Shown here: positions 33,091-45,159 of the stretch, one piece after another | Position numbering within the stretch: position 1 is the stretch's first letter | Layout: the number at the start of each line of letters is the position of its first letter | From: Apoda limacodes | Lineage: Eukaryota > Arthropoda > Insecta > Lepidoptera > Limacodidae | NCBI GenBank assembly: GCA_946406115.1 | Contig: OX291557.1 | Span: forward strand, 18,570,501 to 18,634,500 | Length of the DNA stretch: 64,000 nucleotides | Direction of reading: 5' to 3' | Made by a program: the position numbers and the translations under genes | Notes under the pieces: model-generated | Database searches by the model: none | What the model was told of the DNA's origin: nothing | The model's input: the letters and a program-made list of their open reading frames with translations, nothing else

Positions 33091-35640
33091 GATCATCAGA
33101 CCAAAATGGCTTTACTAGCCTTGTGGCTAATTACGTTGAGTTATGTTTTTCCATAAAAACTCTCAAAAAATTTAAAATGACCAGCTTAAAAAAAATATTA
33201 TTTTTTTACGCTAGCTTTACGCCCCCGCACGCTGCAATACTAATAGTTATCTAGAGGCGTTTGGAATTTAAAAAAATATATCTTTATTTTCAATGAATTC
33301 CTTTATTTTTATATCTTTATATTTGAGGAACTCACGCAGTTACTATTGCATTAAATTTGAAACATGTCAAGATATATATGTAGATCACGATATTTGAGGT
33401 TATCAAGATAAAAAGTGCCTACTTGTAATTGTACTTACTTACTTACATACAATATGGTGTTCTTCAAGAAAAACTTCTTCTACCTTGTTGACATAAAACC
33501 AGAAACCGTATAAGTGCGAGTTCTACAAAGTTTGCCCTCCACGAGAATCTAGTCTCGGAAGATATTACGTATGTTTTGAAGTTTTTTGTTTTGTGAAAAG
33601 TATAATTAACAATTTTCGTATTTTTTTTTGTATCTGTGCTATAAGACTTTGCTTCTTGCCAAATTACATGATTCTATGTCTACGGAACCCTTGGTTGCCT
33701 TATATATTTTAATTTATTTGCGAGTGCCAAAATATGCATATGGCCATAGTTTTTGATTGGGTTGACTAAGACGGTTGATTCTTTATAGCTCTAAAGTAGC
33801 GAAGGCCTAAGTTAAATTTAATATTAACTTGACGCCTTCTCGCGTTTTTGAGAAAAAGGTTTTGACAGACAGATAAGGTATGATCCTGTTTCATTTTTTT
33901 TAAGGTACGGAACCCTCAAAGGCAAAGCAGTTTCATTGAAGGAAATTAATAATATCCATGATAGTTATAAAAAAAACCAAGCAAACACATAGAAAAACCC
34001 AAAGATGATAATTTCATTTTTGCTTGCCGTTGCTATGTAGTTATTCCTCTTGAGCTGATGTCTATTCTTTTTCTTTCTATGGCATTATCAAGACAAAACA
34101 TGTATTTGTTTTTTCACCTCAATTTAAATCACGTAAATTTAATCTTAGAACCTAGAGCACAAAAGTCATTTATGTAGTACGTATATTAAGTTAAAATTTT
34201 AATGTTTTTTCTTATTTAAACAGTTGTGCTCTTTCTTAGTTCAAAATACAGAAGGAACTACGAAATATATCATGAGGGCAATAAACGTAGACAATTTACT
34301 TGACGATAGTATTTTACCCGTTTCCTTTGCAAGTAGGATTACATCGGCTATCTCTTACGTGCAGGGTGCAGGCCTTCAGCAGCAATCTATTTTGTAAGCA
34401 AACCTATTAACTGAATAGCTTGCAGTAATAGATGTTTGTTCCATGTCGTGAGACTAACAAAAGGCAAGTTTAATGGCCGTATTACATAGATACGTTTAGA
34501 TCTTCACGTGTTCACATACCGTGTTTAATCGCTGCCCATGTGTTAATTGTGTTTGTGTCTAAGACAATATTCTTGCTTCTATATCTCATTCGAATTCTAG
34601 ACTTAAGTCTTGAGTAATGCACTAAAATTATGCGATAAATGAAATTTAAGTACATTATTTAGCATTTTGAATCCTCTAGTTTCTGTAAAAAATATGTAAA
34701 TAGATAATAAAATAAATATTTTTGGACATTGCATACAAGTCTTTATCCTAAGCAAATCTTTTACTATGGATACAAGTACATATATAGATATATATTAGCA
34801 AATACGTACATATAATACATAAAAAATACCCAGACTCATAATAAACACAAATTTTTGTCACATTCAAAAAATTATATAATTCGACGTTGTCCCTATTAAA
34901 ATCATAAGTCTATTCAGTGACTAACACATACACTGTTATGCAATCTCTAACTTCTAGAAATGATTTTAGAAATATTCCTGTGATTGAAAACTGTCCCAAT
35001 CAAAATAATAATAAGTCCATAACTAGCTGTGCCCCGTGTCCTCTTCCGCATACATAACTTTTCTCGTAGTTCTCTCGAGTTCATTTAATCCATGATAAGT
35101 GCTTGTGTAAATATTTATTTAAATCCGTTGTAAATTGGCAGTCCAGAATCAATGTCCTTCCTGTTTTCTTTTTCTAAATGTAATGTGAACGTTTGAAATA
35201 AATTATTTAGTATTAATCTTAAATAAGAAGCTACCCACGAAGAAGATCATCAAACTGTGCAAACCTTTTTGTGGCCTTGTTTCATATTTCATGCTTGCCT
35301 AAAAAGAGTAGTCACTATCAGCGGCGTATCGTTCCCTGTCACACCCAATTTGTTTATGTAAATATCTACCTTTTTGACCTGAATAATACATACTCTGGCA
35401 ACAAATCGTGCCTTTTTTCACTCACTGGTTGTTTTAGGGCAATATTGTTCCTTAAATTAGATGCCTGCTTAAAGGCTTAATACAGGGGCATAGACTTTTA
35501 TTTCGAAAAGGAGGCTTGGGCCATAGTTTACCACTCCATGCGCTAGCCTAGTGCATGTTGGCGGACTTGGTCCAGCTAGTGGCTTATTGTCAAAGTTTTC
35601 AAGCCATTTAAAGCAACAGCCAGGAACGATTTCCGAAGCA
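33091..35640. other. Gene-poor AT-rich stretch
   Basis: No coding region recognised. Around 33858-33920 lies GACAGACAGATAAGG and GGTACGGAACCCTCAAAG, an end of the repeat seen at 15826-16282. The rest is unassigned. Confidence 0.5.
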
Positions 35641-35649
35641 TGAAAGAGG

Positions 35650-35735
35650 AATGGGCCACTAGATGGTCACCCATTCAGGTACTGAACACGACCGACTTTG
35701 CTGAACTTCGCATATCGCTTTCGATATGTAAATGT
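35650..35735 (-). repeat. 5S-rRNA-derived SINE fragment
   Basis: The reverse strand reads GCGAAGTTCAGCAAAGTCGG, then TTCAGTACCTGAATGGGTGA and CCATCTAGTGGCCCA. This parallels the 5S rRNA interior (GAAGTTAAGCAAC, then AGTACTTGGATGGGTGACC). Only the 3' two thirds are recognisable and several stems are disrupted, so it is a retroposed relic, not a 5S gene. Confidence 0.7.
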
Positions 35736-38300
35736 AAAGCACTTCCCCTTAAATCGTATACTGCAATAAAATTGAATGATATCAATTCCATCACATCAAA
35801 TATGAATAAAAAAGGACGATTTTTCAGGATTTTCTTTGCATTAACTGAAATGCCTTAGCTAAGCTGCGTACGAAACAAATGAAGAGCACTTAAGATAAAT
35901 TTCTTCAGTGACGTTGACGTATATCTTACTTCGGAACATATGAGCCTCGATTTGTAATTTTGATGCTTTCACTGGCAAAAAAGCGCTCATTTTTCTTTGT
36001 AGAAAAAAAAACATCACTTTTCTGTATATAACATATAATAGCTTTTCATCTCACTGGCTCGGAAAGGCTCGCTTTGTTGTTTTAAATCTAATTAAATCTG
36101 CATGAAAAAGCCTACTTTATTCGCTTGCGCGCAAAAGTTTTTATTTAATTCGACAAAAACAAACATAATGAAACCGTCCGAAATGCGGTTTGTCCTTATA
36201 AGTGATCACTTTAGTTTCATTTTTGATACAATTGCATTAAAGACAATGTTTTGTTTTATGTTATTTAATAGATTATTTATCAATTTTGTTAAATTATTAA
36301 ATACAACAAGAATAAAAGTTTTTAGTATAATTTTTGTTCTAAAAATTTTAGATTTGGCATTAGCATTGGAGCCGCTGGAAAAAGCTAGTATTGTATTAAT
36401 TTGAAAAAGCTTTTTCTAAGAGACAGAAAAATGACGGTTTTATTTGTAAGTAGGTATTATAACAATATTAGTGTTTTATTAATATTGAATATTATTGTTA
36501 TAGCATAGAATATTAGATACCTAACATTTTGTGTGTATCATGCTAATTGATATGTTATTGTTTCATATTTTATTCCCGTCTCTTCAACAATCACTGTACT
36601 AAAAATGATTTTTTCTCAAACATGATACGATATGTAACCATATCTTGCTCAAGCTGCTTTGGAATAAATCGTACTTGCAGACAGTTTCATAGAGCGACCC
36701 GCAATCTTTTGGCCGGCCGCTCGAGCGGTCGAATATGCAATGTGAAAAGGGAACGAACTGTTTTAAACCCGAACATTGAGAACTAAAGAGGTCAAACTTA
36801 TCAAGTTTTATTTAAATTATGGACTGGCACAACAAAAGGAATGCGCCATAAAATTAATTTAAAAAAGCAATTAACATTTGAACGCGGCAAATTAGCGGCA
36901 AAATTACCTAAACTATTTTTATTATTGTCAATGCAGTTGTCAATATAATAAGTTTTTTAAAAAAAAGTATGTACGTCATTATGTTATTTTTTTAATTTAC
37001 ACTTATGTTTAAGAAAATCACTACAAACCTTGGCCACAAGGGCTCCGCCTCGCCCCGAAAACACACGATCGTCCGTTTATGCTGCACTTGCGGGCAGCAG
37101 CAGTAATGTAATATAATTAGTTGCTCCGCAGCAAAATTAAGTAATAGAATAAAAACCAACAAACAAATTAATAAACTTTCAAAATTTACTTATTTAATTA
37201 CACGAGCAAAAACCTTATTAAAAATTGACTTGAATGAAGGTTATATTACATAAAGTGAATGAGGTCTTAATTTGTGCCACCTCACACTTCCTTTTCTGTC
37301 CTTTCTAATTAAGACAAACCCTTTTCCATACCATAAACATAAGACTGTAGTAACGAAGGTTGAAATCCGATTAAATGCGCATCGTTTGCTTAAGGAAATG
37401 GCAGCGCAATTATGTTGCTTACTTATATAAGTCGCAAAAGTCATGCATTGCCACAGAAAAAAAAGTTTCTCTTAATACTTTGGCATGGTTCTATAAATTA
37501 TCAAACAATAGTAAATTTTCCGACAGCAAGAGGTCTTTGTTGGTTTGTCTGTCTGATTAACACGGCTCTATAGAACGACGTCTACAATGGTAACACATTT
37601 TTTTTGGTGTAATACAACTGAAATATGTATGGAAAATTTGGAATTCGCAACAGCCTTCTAAAAATTATGTATTCTCTTTTACTTTTCTATCACTGTCTAC
37701 CCTTTTTTGTGTTCTGTGTTAAAAAGAGACCACAGGTTTGCTTCGTCTCAGTCACACTTTTGCGATCCTATTTATATTTGCTGCTGGCTACAAAACACGC
37801 TATTATGTTCTCTGTTTAGAATAAAACCCACTAATAGTGGGTTAACTTGGCCGTTTTACAGAACAACGATAATAGAAATAGAACTCCCGTTATCGTCCTG
37901 CCTGCTTTTCATTTATTTATATCTACCGCCATACGCATTATGTTTATACCTAAATTTATAACAATAAAAAATCCAGCAACAAGATTCATTAACTCCAAAA
38001 AAGAGAAACTATGAGTATAAATAGAGTCTGCACAAGACTGTACTATTGATTTTGTCTACAAAATTGTGATTCTCTTTCATCAATACAATCATCCTTTGTC
38101 CTCAATAGTATCAATAAATTGGATTCATGGCAGAATACTGAACCGCTTTCAGAATTGAAGTAGGTAGTAAAGCAAAATTATTGAAACGTAAAATAAAGGA
38201 AATTTTTCACTGATTCCGCATTGAAAGAAAAATAACAATTACGTTCATGTCTGTTAAGCTGTCTGTCTGATATAGAAATATGCTACACCGAATATCTGAT
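35736..38300. other. Gene-poor AT-rich stretch
   Basis: No supported gene. A diverged copy of the 18485-18715 repeat lies at 37668-37835. A small GC-richer patch at 37020-37130 and one at 36700-36740 (GGCCGGCCGCTCGAGCGGTC) have no assignment. Confidence 0.5.
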
Positions 38301-38423
38301 ACAAATATAATGTACAAATATAATGTACAAATATAATGTACAAATATAATGTACAAATATAATGTACAAATATAATGTACAAATATAATGTACAAATATA
38401 ATGTACAAATATAATGTACAAAT
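38301..38423. repeat. 13-bp minisatellite, nine units
   Basis: ACAAATATAATGT is repeated nine times without error from 38301 to 38417, followed by a partial unit. On the minus strand this creates a chance frame of Tyr/Ile/Cys repeats, which is not a gene. Confidence 0.97.
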
Positions 38424-38611
38424 TGCGAGGATCTTTTTATGTAAAAAAAAAACAATGGGTTTAAATCGAGATAATTTTTATGTAGGTAAATTCGAGTAGT
38501 TCATAGTAAGTGACTATTGCAGCTAAGTTTGGGGAAACCCTCGTAAGATTATTATTTCTGTTGCCCTTCCTGGCAGTTAGGTACAAATCTTTTTTCATTT
38601 TATCTTTATTT

Positions 38612-38973
38612 AAGGCCATTCCTGCCGTCTTCTAGCGCCGCCATTGGATTTTTTTTAATGACAGTAGAAAGCGTATTTTAAAAATTGGATTAAACGAAAA
38701 ATAAAACTTATCATAATCTATTTTAAGAACAACAAGTAACGTTTCTAGAATGAATATGCCAGTTGTAGATATTATATATTGTCAAATGTGGCCACTTTTA
38801 GCAGATATGCTATACAAGTCAGAGATATATTAGAGAAACGTTCTAAAAATAACTTATAACTAGTTGCATATTTCGTTATCATATCATAATTATCAAATTT
38901 TAAAAACACGCTTCTTACAACCAGTCAATAAAAAAATCCAATGGCGGCGCTATTGGACGGTAGGAATGGCCTA
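38612..38973. mobile_element. MITE with about 40-bp terminal inverted repeats
   Basis: The left arm AGGCCATTCCTGCCGTCTTC, TAGCGCCGCCATTGGATTTT is mirrored at the right by AAAATCCAATGGCGGCGCTA, TTGGACGGTAGGAATGGCCT. The interior of about 280 bases is AT-rich and non-coding. Confidence 0.85.
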
Positions 38974-39534
38974 TATTATTCAGGAAAAATAATCCTAATG
39001 AATGAACTTTTCGCTCGATGATGTTATATATAAAACACAGATTGTTTTTTTTTTTTTTTTTTTTTTTCATTTTTCACGGGTTCGATTTCTGGCTCAAACA
39101 GGTGGTTAATCCAAAGATCTTTCCATGCAGTTTGATTAATTTTGGAAAATAAAGGAATGTTTTCCCTCAATACCCTCTGAGTTCCAACGCACTTTGGAGA
39201 AAACTGACTTGTAAAAGGTTCATAAATCATATTCGGGTAATTTTATTGTGAACTGTCTTGGGAAAATTCAGGATTTAAGAAGTCAGTAGTCCTAAGTAAA
39301 GAAAACTATAGAAAATATTTTGCGATCTAAAACGAAGCACGTTAGAACGTAAGACTTCAAATAGCTAGTAAACAAACGTGCTAACGACTTGTTGACATAC
39401 TTGTTGGATATCGGCAAAAGGATTTTTATTGTTTAGTAAGCAGTAAAGCCATATTATATGGAAAAATAAGGTTTTTTGCACTTACTATAATAGTTTTATT
39501 CAGTTTATCAATATTTTGACATTATAAGTGAAAT

Positions 39535-39915
39535 TACACATATAAGTGAAAACTTCTTTAGCGCCGCTGTGCACTTTTTTTGTGATTGGTAAAAACTGTT
39601 AAACTCGCGTCAGGTCACTTGTCCTGATCGAAAATTCGTAAGATGTCACTCGCGTTAGGACACGTGACCTTTATTTACATTAGGTTAGTTTTTATTTTTA
39701 GTATATGGCGATTATGAGTAGTACAGGGAGGTTGGATATGGGATTTTAATTCTATGACAGATTGAGCTGTCGAATATACAACGTCAAAAAAGTAAATAAA
39801 CAAAAGTTATTATTTTTAATAAATAAATATGGATAAGAAGTGATGGGAAGTAAATAGCGAGTATGTTTTCACTTCTGCCGGCACTCCCGGAGTGCAACCC
39901 GTTGTTTTTTTTTAT
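39535..39915 (+). repeat. Non-autonomous repeat, copy 1
   Basis: Shares with 52115-52490 (opposite strand) AAGTGAAAACTTCTTTAGCG, AGGACACGTGACCT, TAGTACAGGGAGGTTGGATATG, AATTCTATGACAGATTG and CACTTCTGCCGGCACTCCCG, GAGTGCAAC (phrases split here). Ends carry partly inverted AAGTGAAAAC / GTTTTCACTT words, so it may be a MITE. Confidence 0.7.
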
Positions 39916-40254
39916 TTTAATGGTTTTATTTCTGTCAAAAATTTCAATCTCGAACACGCATGGTCTGAATATCAAAGCTAAAGGAATTAACATAAAATTT
40001 GTCAGATTTAAGAAATAATAAAAAACTGGTCGAATTCGATTCGGACAGGCGCTACAAGGTTTCCGTGTTATTATATAAGTTTTTTAAATTACATACCTGT
40101 AAAATAGTGTTTGAGACTTAGTTTTTTTAATTTTTGGCTGACAAGCCTTCGGCCTAATACTTTGTCTTACAAGTTGATTAAAAATAGGTTTTGAATTAAT
40201 ATGCACACAAAGTTGGTTGATATACCACTACTTTTTGCCGATTTCACAACTATA

Positions 40255-40590
40255 AAATTATTTTACATCACACTTACTCGTAAACAGTGTCATTAAGTGC
40301 AGGCAAAGCAGGTGCTAAGACCCTAACTACTATCAAAGTCTTTATCTTTGTAAATCGCGCGTTAATGGAACTCATGGGCGATAATGACATATGAACGCAC
40401 AACGCTCATTCTACGTACTGTCTATACTATCAAGTATGTATAAAAGCACCGTCTGTAGTTAAAGATATGAACTACGCGCCAATTTTTATTTAAAAATACT
40501 CTAGATTTCTAGCGCCATCTAGCGGTGACGTTGTTTTCTCTACTTTTATTCCCGCCATTCCAATTGCGTTTTGGTGAGTCCATTTTTTTC
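40255..40590 (+). repeat. Interspersed repeat, relative of 6120-6620, with CTCF-like motif
   Basis: CATCACACTTACTCGTAAAC, AGTGTCATTA through TTGTTTTCTCTACTTTT and TTTTGGTGAGT as at 6120. It additionally carries AGCGCCATCTAGCGGTG at 40511-40527. It runs into the repeat at 40590-40860. Confidence 0.65.
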
Positions 40591-40860
40591 TTTATTTTCT
40601 TTCTTACTACTGTCTACTGTTGTTGGCCAGATGGCCTTAACAACTACACGCGTACCAACTTTAGCTGCGGCGCTGCTTGCACTCTTCAGCGAAAAGTTGG
40701 GGCGGTTTGCGCAAGGGTGTCCTGGACACGAACCTCGGCTTGGGCAACCGCCCTTAAAAACTAAATTTGTATCTGACTAAAATTTGCCGCCGTTTCGGAA
40801 AATAGCAAAGGCGTTCTGAAGAGAAGAAACGGCAAGAAACTCTTCAGCCCTCGCTTATTA
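40590..40860 (+). repeat. Interspersed repeat, inverse copy of 28696-28960
   Basis: Contains GTTGTTGGCCAGATGGCCTT, TCCTGGACACGAACCTCGGC and AAGAGAAGAAACGGCAAGAA. Its open frames are not conserved between the copies, so it is non-coding. Confidence 0.65.
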
Positions 40861-40870
40861 TTATTTAAAT

Positions 40871-41860
40871 TTAACTAGTCGAAGCGCCCGGGTATATTAG
40901 TGAACCTAGTATACCCGCGCGCTCGAGTGTGTGTGTGTGTGTGTGAAAACTAAACTGTCTAGTGTTCCGTCGCCGCCGGCGGCGACGTATTCTGTACATA
41001 TTTGAGTAATCTGTGTTCGCGGACGCGGGCGCAGAAGGCGCTTGAGCTCTGAGCCTGCTGGTGATCTCATCATCTGAATCTATCAGTACGTGCCTCGGAT
41101 ATCTAAAAGGTCCTAAGGCCCCTCTATAAGGGGCGTAGTTAATAGATTGCCTAATTAGGGGATTGGGGTGGAGGGCTGCCGACTCAAAGTAGCGTTTAGA
41201 CGCATCTTTGATGAAGGCTTTTATGGTCGGGAGCTCGACATCGCTATGGAGATCGATGTTACGCATATAGTACGGGGCGCCGACTGCGCCTCGCATAAAG
41301 GGATTTTGTATGACTTGCAAGGAAGTAGTGTTGAGATATGTGAGTATGGGCCGAATACAAGTTTTGTAAAGCGTCACCTTATTTCTAAGAGACATTTTAC
41401 TGTACTTGTTTAACATTGGCTTAAGGCGACCGAGAACGAAGGATGCTCGATCTCTTACTCTTTTAATGTGGGCTCTGAAATTAAGACGAGAGTAAGTTAA
41501 GAGTTTCAACCCACGGAATGGGTTGGCCATATAGGTGGACTGGGATGAGTGCCTTGTGGCCTTTACCAATTATTTGCCCCGGGCGAAGTGCACTGCTGCA
41601 CTTTTCTCGGGGTTAACCTCGATTCTCCACTTCCGAAACCGATCGCCTAAGGCGTTGGCGGCAGACTGGAGGGCCAGGCTTATTCGAAGGACGTGTCGGC
41701 GAGAACAGTAGAGCGCCGTATCGTCCACGAAGAGCGCCACATTCACGTTAGAGAGACGAGGTATGTCGTTAGTGAACAGAGAATAAAGTAAAGGGGAAAG
41801 CACAGAGCCCTGGGGGACACCTGCCCCTATGGGGTGGGGATACGAATGACTCTTGGACAT
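40871..41860 (-). pseudogene. LINE ORF2 reverse transcriptase C-terminal part (broken)
   Basis: 41570-41860 reads GAGVPQGSVLSPLLYSLFTN and LFVDDTALYCSRRH (motif C with Val in place of the usual Ala). 40871-41569 reads LNFRAHIKRVRDRASFVLGR, YSKMSLRNKVTLYKTCIRPI and ends in an Arg run and a His-Thr run coded by a microsatellite. Confidence 0.8.
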
Positions 41861-41878
41861 CTTGGAGGATGTGCTCCG

Positions 41879-42857
41879 TTATGCGGTGCACTTGATTGAC
41901 GAACCGAACTGTTCGTCAATAAGAATGCCTTTAGACTGAACGTAGTCTTTCAGGCGAGAAAGGAGGAGTCGTTCATATAGTTTTCCCAAAGTCTTTAAGA
42001 GACTAATGGGTCTATATGACGTGGCTACGTTACTTGGTTTTCCCAGTTTAGGGATACCTATAACGTCAGCTTCTTTCCAAGAATCGGGAAAGATGCAATT
42101 TGCAATGGCCGCATTGAAGATGCTGACCAATAGAAGGAGGAGCTGAGCGGGGAGGAGTTTTAGGAGCCTATTCGAGATCCCATCGGCACCTGGGGCCTTT
42201 TTGGGTTGTAAGTGTTTGATAATCTTTTCGACCTCAGAGACTGTTACGGGCGGAAGCGAGTCAAGTGGGGGAAGGGCCGCTCTCCGCTCCACTTCCTTGT
42301 CCACTTCATCGACGTGAGCTTGGTCAGTGGGTTGTTCGCTGAGCGAACACTGACTTTCTAGCGATTTGGCTAGGCATTCGGCCTTTTCGTCGTCGTCAAA
42401 TGCGATTGTCGCGTTTGCGTCGACTAACGGCGGCATAGTACTCACTTCGTCGGATTTTAACGCTCTAGCCATCTGATAGTACGCTAAGTGGGAAGCCGAT
42501 ATCTCTTTCAAGAGATTGTCCCACTTTTCGTTCCTAACTTTGGCTATTTGTCTTTACGGTACGCTGTAAAGATCTGAGCGATGCCCTGTTTACCTCGGAC
42601 GGACAGTTGTCGTACCGCCGAGTAGCCGCGTTCTTAGCTCTCAATAGCGACCTCACGTCCTCCGGCAGATTCCAGCGGAGATTATTCTCTACTGTAATCC
42701 GCTTAGAGCAATCCGCTACAGCTGGCTGGAGGTGGCTAGTAAGCGCTGCGACCGCTAAACTAACATCGTCGGCTGTGACAATATTGTCCGGGATCCTATT
42801 GAGGTGGGGCGAGTCTATTTTACCTAGGTTTTCACCTAGTCTCCGCCAGTCGACCAC
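41879..42857 (-). pseudogene. LINE ORF2 reverse transcriptase N-terminal part (broken)
   Basis: 41879-42511 reads VEKIIKHLQPKKAPGADGIS, FNAAIANCIFPDSWKEADVI, GIPKLGKPSNVATSYRPISL and LDEQFG-like text, then jumps out of register. The motif A block (FFDVAKAFDKVW in the sister element) is absent between about 41880 and 41900. 42534-42857 carries the endonuclease-RT linker. Confidence 0.8.
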
Positions 42858-43654
42858 GTCCTTGACGAACCGTCGGTTGGGGACCCTAGTCGTAAGAGAA
42901 CCGGCCTATGGTCAGATGTAAGCTCGTGTAACACCTCTATAGAATGCAGCCTTAAGGTTACGTTCTTAAGAAGTGCTATGTCAAGTACGTCAGGTCTATG
43001 TGTCACTACTTCGGACATGGGCGCAATGATATCGAAACCTAACGGGTCGACTAGGCCCTCTAGTCATTTGCCGTTTAGCGATGTTGAATGCGAATTTCAT
43101 CACTTATGTGTACAGTTTAGGTCGCCTGCTAATACAACAGCGTTACCTAAGTCAAACAGCGTTTTAAGATCGCTTTGTAATATCACCTTTATGGGACTGT
43201 GTCCTGTCATCGCTAAACGGATAACCGACGCTTCTAAATTCTCTAACGGAGGAGTGTCGAGAGGTACGCTGTGCAGAGATCTTTTATAGTAAATGAGCGT
43301 CCCTCCCATACGGGTGGGCCGATCATTTCTAACCATTGCGCAGTTTGCGATCTTAGAACCCCTACGCTTTGGTTTAAGAAAAGTCTCTTGCACTAAAAGT
43401 ACATCGATTTCGTGCGTCTTTAGAAATTCTGAAATTTCATCGAGCTTAGCCTGAAGGCCGTTTGCGTTCCAGAACGCAATCGAAATAGAGCGCGGTTTTA
43501 TTCTACTTGGGGCTACTAAAGGCCCCATCTGAAGATTTTTTTTAAATTTTGTGGTGCAAAGTGCTCTAAAGCACTTAGCAGGGCTGCGTGCTCTAGCACG
43601 GTCGAAACGCGATATTTCCTCAATGTTTATAACATTGAGGAGTTCAAGCACCAC
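42836..43654 (-). pseudogene. LINE ORF2 endonuclease region (broken)
   Basis: AP-endonuclease fold: IAFWNANGLQAKLDEISEFL, then VLLVQETFLKP with the catalytic Glu of QET, GGTLIYYKRSLHSVPLD, LAGDLNCTHK (GDLN motif) and, in another frame, TSDHRPVLLRLG (SDHRP). Frame changes separate the pieces. Confidence 0.8.
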
Positions 43655-43683
43655 ATTTAGGTCAGCTAGAACATCAGTGGACG

Positions 43684-44648
43684 CTAGTGACGGGCTAGAT
43701 ACCGCTTTTTTCGTTTTTGGCGCGGGCGGACAGGAGTCGCCTTAAGGGGGGCTCCTGTCTGAGATACGGGGGGACGGGGGACTGCCTTTTGTGCTGGTGC
43801 TGGCAAAGGGGCAGAAGTATGTTTTGAGGCCGGCAGAGAGGGGTATTGCTGCTCTGAATATAGAGCGGGCGTTCTCGCCTTAAGAGGGGTGGGGGAGGCT
43901 TTATTTGCCGCCGCCGCGTATGAACGGGGAGCCTTAGGGCACCCGCGTAGTTCGCAGGGTACGACGCGTAATTCTCGCTCGTCCTCGAGTGCATATGTGT
44001 GATACGGGAAATTTTTTTCCCGTAACAGTTTAGTAAGTACGCGGTGGTCATCCGAGGTTTTAACTTGGATTTTTATTCCAAGTTCGCCCATGTTGGATGC
44101 CTTAAGAAAATTAATTTTCTTGTCGGCCATGATCGTGGCTACATGGTTCCACACTTTTTTATCGTGTAGAACTATTGCCGGTGGTAGCTTACGCCTAACC
44201 TGTCCGTTATCGGCAACGGACGGCCCTACGGGGTCTGAGACGGCAGGGGGGCAGGGGCGGGGGTAAACCCGTCGTTGGTTTGGCTATCGACGGCGGCGTC
44301 GACAATCATATCGGACTCTGAGTCCGAATCGCGAACGCGCGAACGCGAGCGAGACCTAGCCGGCGACGACTCGATTGAACGAAAACGCGACGGCGTGGCG
44401 GTCTTGGAGGCCACATCTGACTCGTCGGACGAGTCAGCCAAACGGTTTGAGCGCGACGGGGGCGATGATGGTATCACCATTGGCGGCTCAGGCTCTTTAG
44501 TCGGTGCCACATGTTCCGGTGACATGGGCGAAAGGCTGAGGCAGCGTTGGGCTTTGAAGCCCCGGACCACCTCAGGGAACTTCTGGTCCACATAGGCCAG
44601 AAATTCCCTGATGTAGCCCCCGCCGCTGTCCTCGACCTCCTCCATCAC
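43684..44648 (-). pseudogene. LINE ORF1 (Gag-like) remnant lacking zinc knuckles
   Basis: Two frames. 44226-44648 holds an acidic and Ser/Arg-rich N-terminus (SPMSPEHVAPTKEPEPPM and an RSRSRSR run). 43684-44154 holds the region before the PRE_C2HC domain (ADKKINFLKASNMGELGIKI, FPYHTYALEDERELRVV). Compared with 58945-60801 the text then jumps directly to RGCPKAPRSYAAA. About 140 residues covering PRE_C2HC and the three CCHC knuckles are missing at about 43955-43970. A Pro/Ala-rich tail follows. Confidence 0.8.
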
Positions 44649-45159
44649 CTCTAAGGCGATGCGTGAAGACGACTTGAAGTATTGGCTCTCTAACCGCTAT
44701 GGATAGAGAGCATGTGCCTGGCGTGTTCCCTGGCCGGTGCATCTCAATTCAAAGTGCAAAGCACGATGCGTGGGGTGATCCTAAATTGCCTAGTCTCCGG
44801 GCGAAGTGCAATGCGTGGGAGACCCTAGACGTGAAGTATTGAAAGGAAGGGTGTAGCGTACTGAAAAGTACTCACTACACCGACGTAACGAATTGAACAA
44901 TCCTGAAAAGGACTGCGAAACAGGAAAGCAACCAGCTACAATGGCGAAACAACGTTCGCGGGCTCGATCGCCAAAGCGAGAGCAAAACTGGGCGAAATAC
45001 TAAGCGCGGGCAGCTGTGGATGCACGCGACGCGACGCGTAACCGTAACCGAGCAAACACTGCTCAAACACGTGAGGTGCGAGCGAGAAAGTATTCGGAGC
45101 GAGCGAGAGAGCGATCAGGAGACACCGAGACGTGTGCTCGCGGACCGATGCTCAGCAGA

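Larger units (their letters stand above)
40861..45155 (-). mobile_element. Degenerate jockey-clade LINE
   Basis: Antisense to the window. From right to left: 5' UTR (about 44650-45155), ORF1 remnants, ORF2 with endonuclease, reverse transcriptase and C-terminus, and a short end with a (CA)n run (TG on +, near 40927-40943). It is clearly related to, but diverged from, the LINE at 58180-63840. Two internal deletions and several frameshifts make it inactive. It splits repeat material: the right flank at 45160-45350 belongs to the same family as 6430-6620. Confidence 0.88.

Noticed and set aside
35650..35735. Functional 5S rRNA gene
   Set aside because: Only part of the 5S sequence is recognisable and paired stems are broken.
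37241..37444. Minus-strand 67-codon frame as a gene
   Set aside because: No domain, no codon pattern, AT-rich context.
38207..38455. Minus-strand frame of repeating Tyr-Ile-Cys-Thr-Leu-Tyr
   Set aside because: It is a translation of the 13-bp minisatellite, not a protein.
40871..41000. Arg-rich and His-Thr tail as a nuclear signal of the LINE protein
   Set aside because: The tail is coded by a (CA)n microsatellite and a frame-broken end, so it is not evidence of function.
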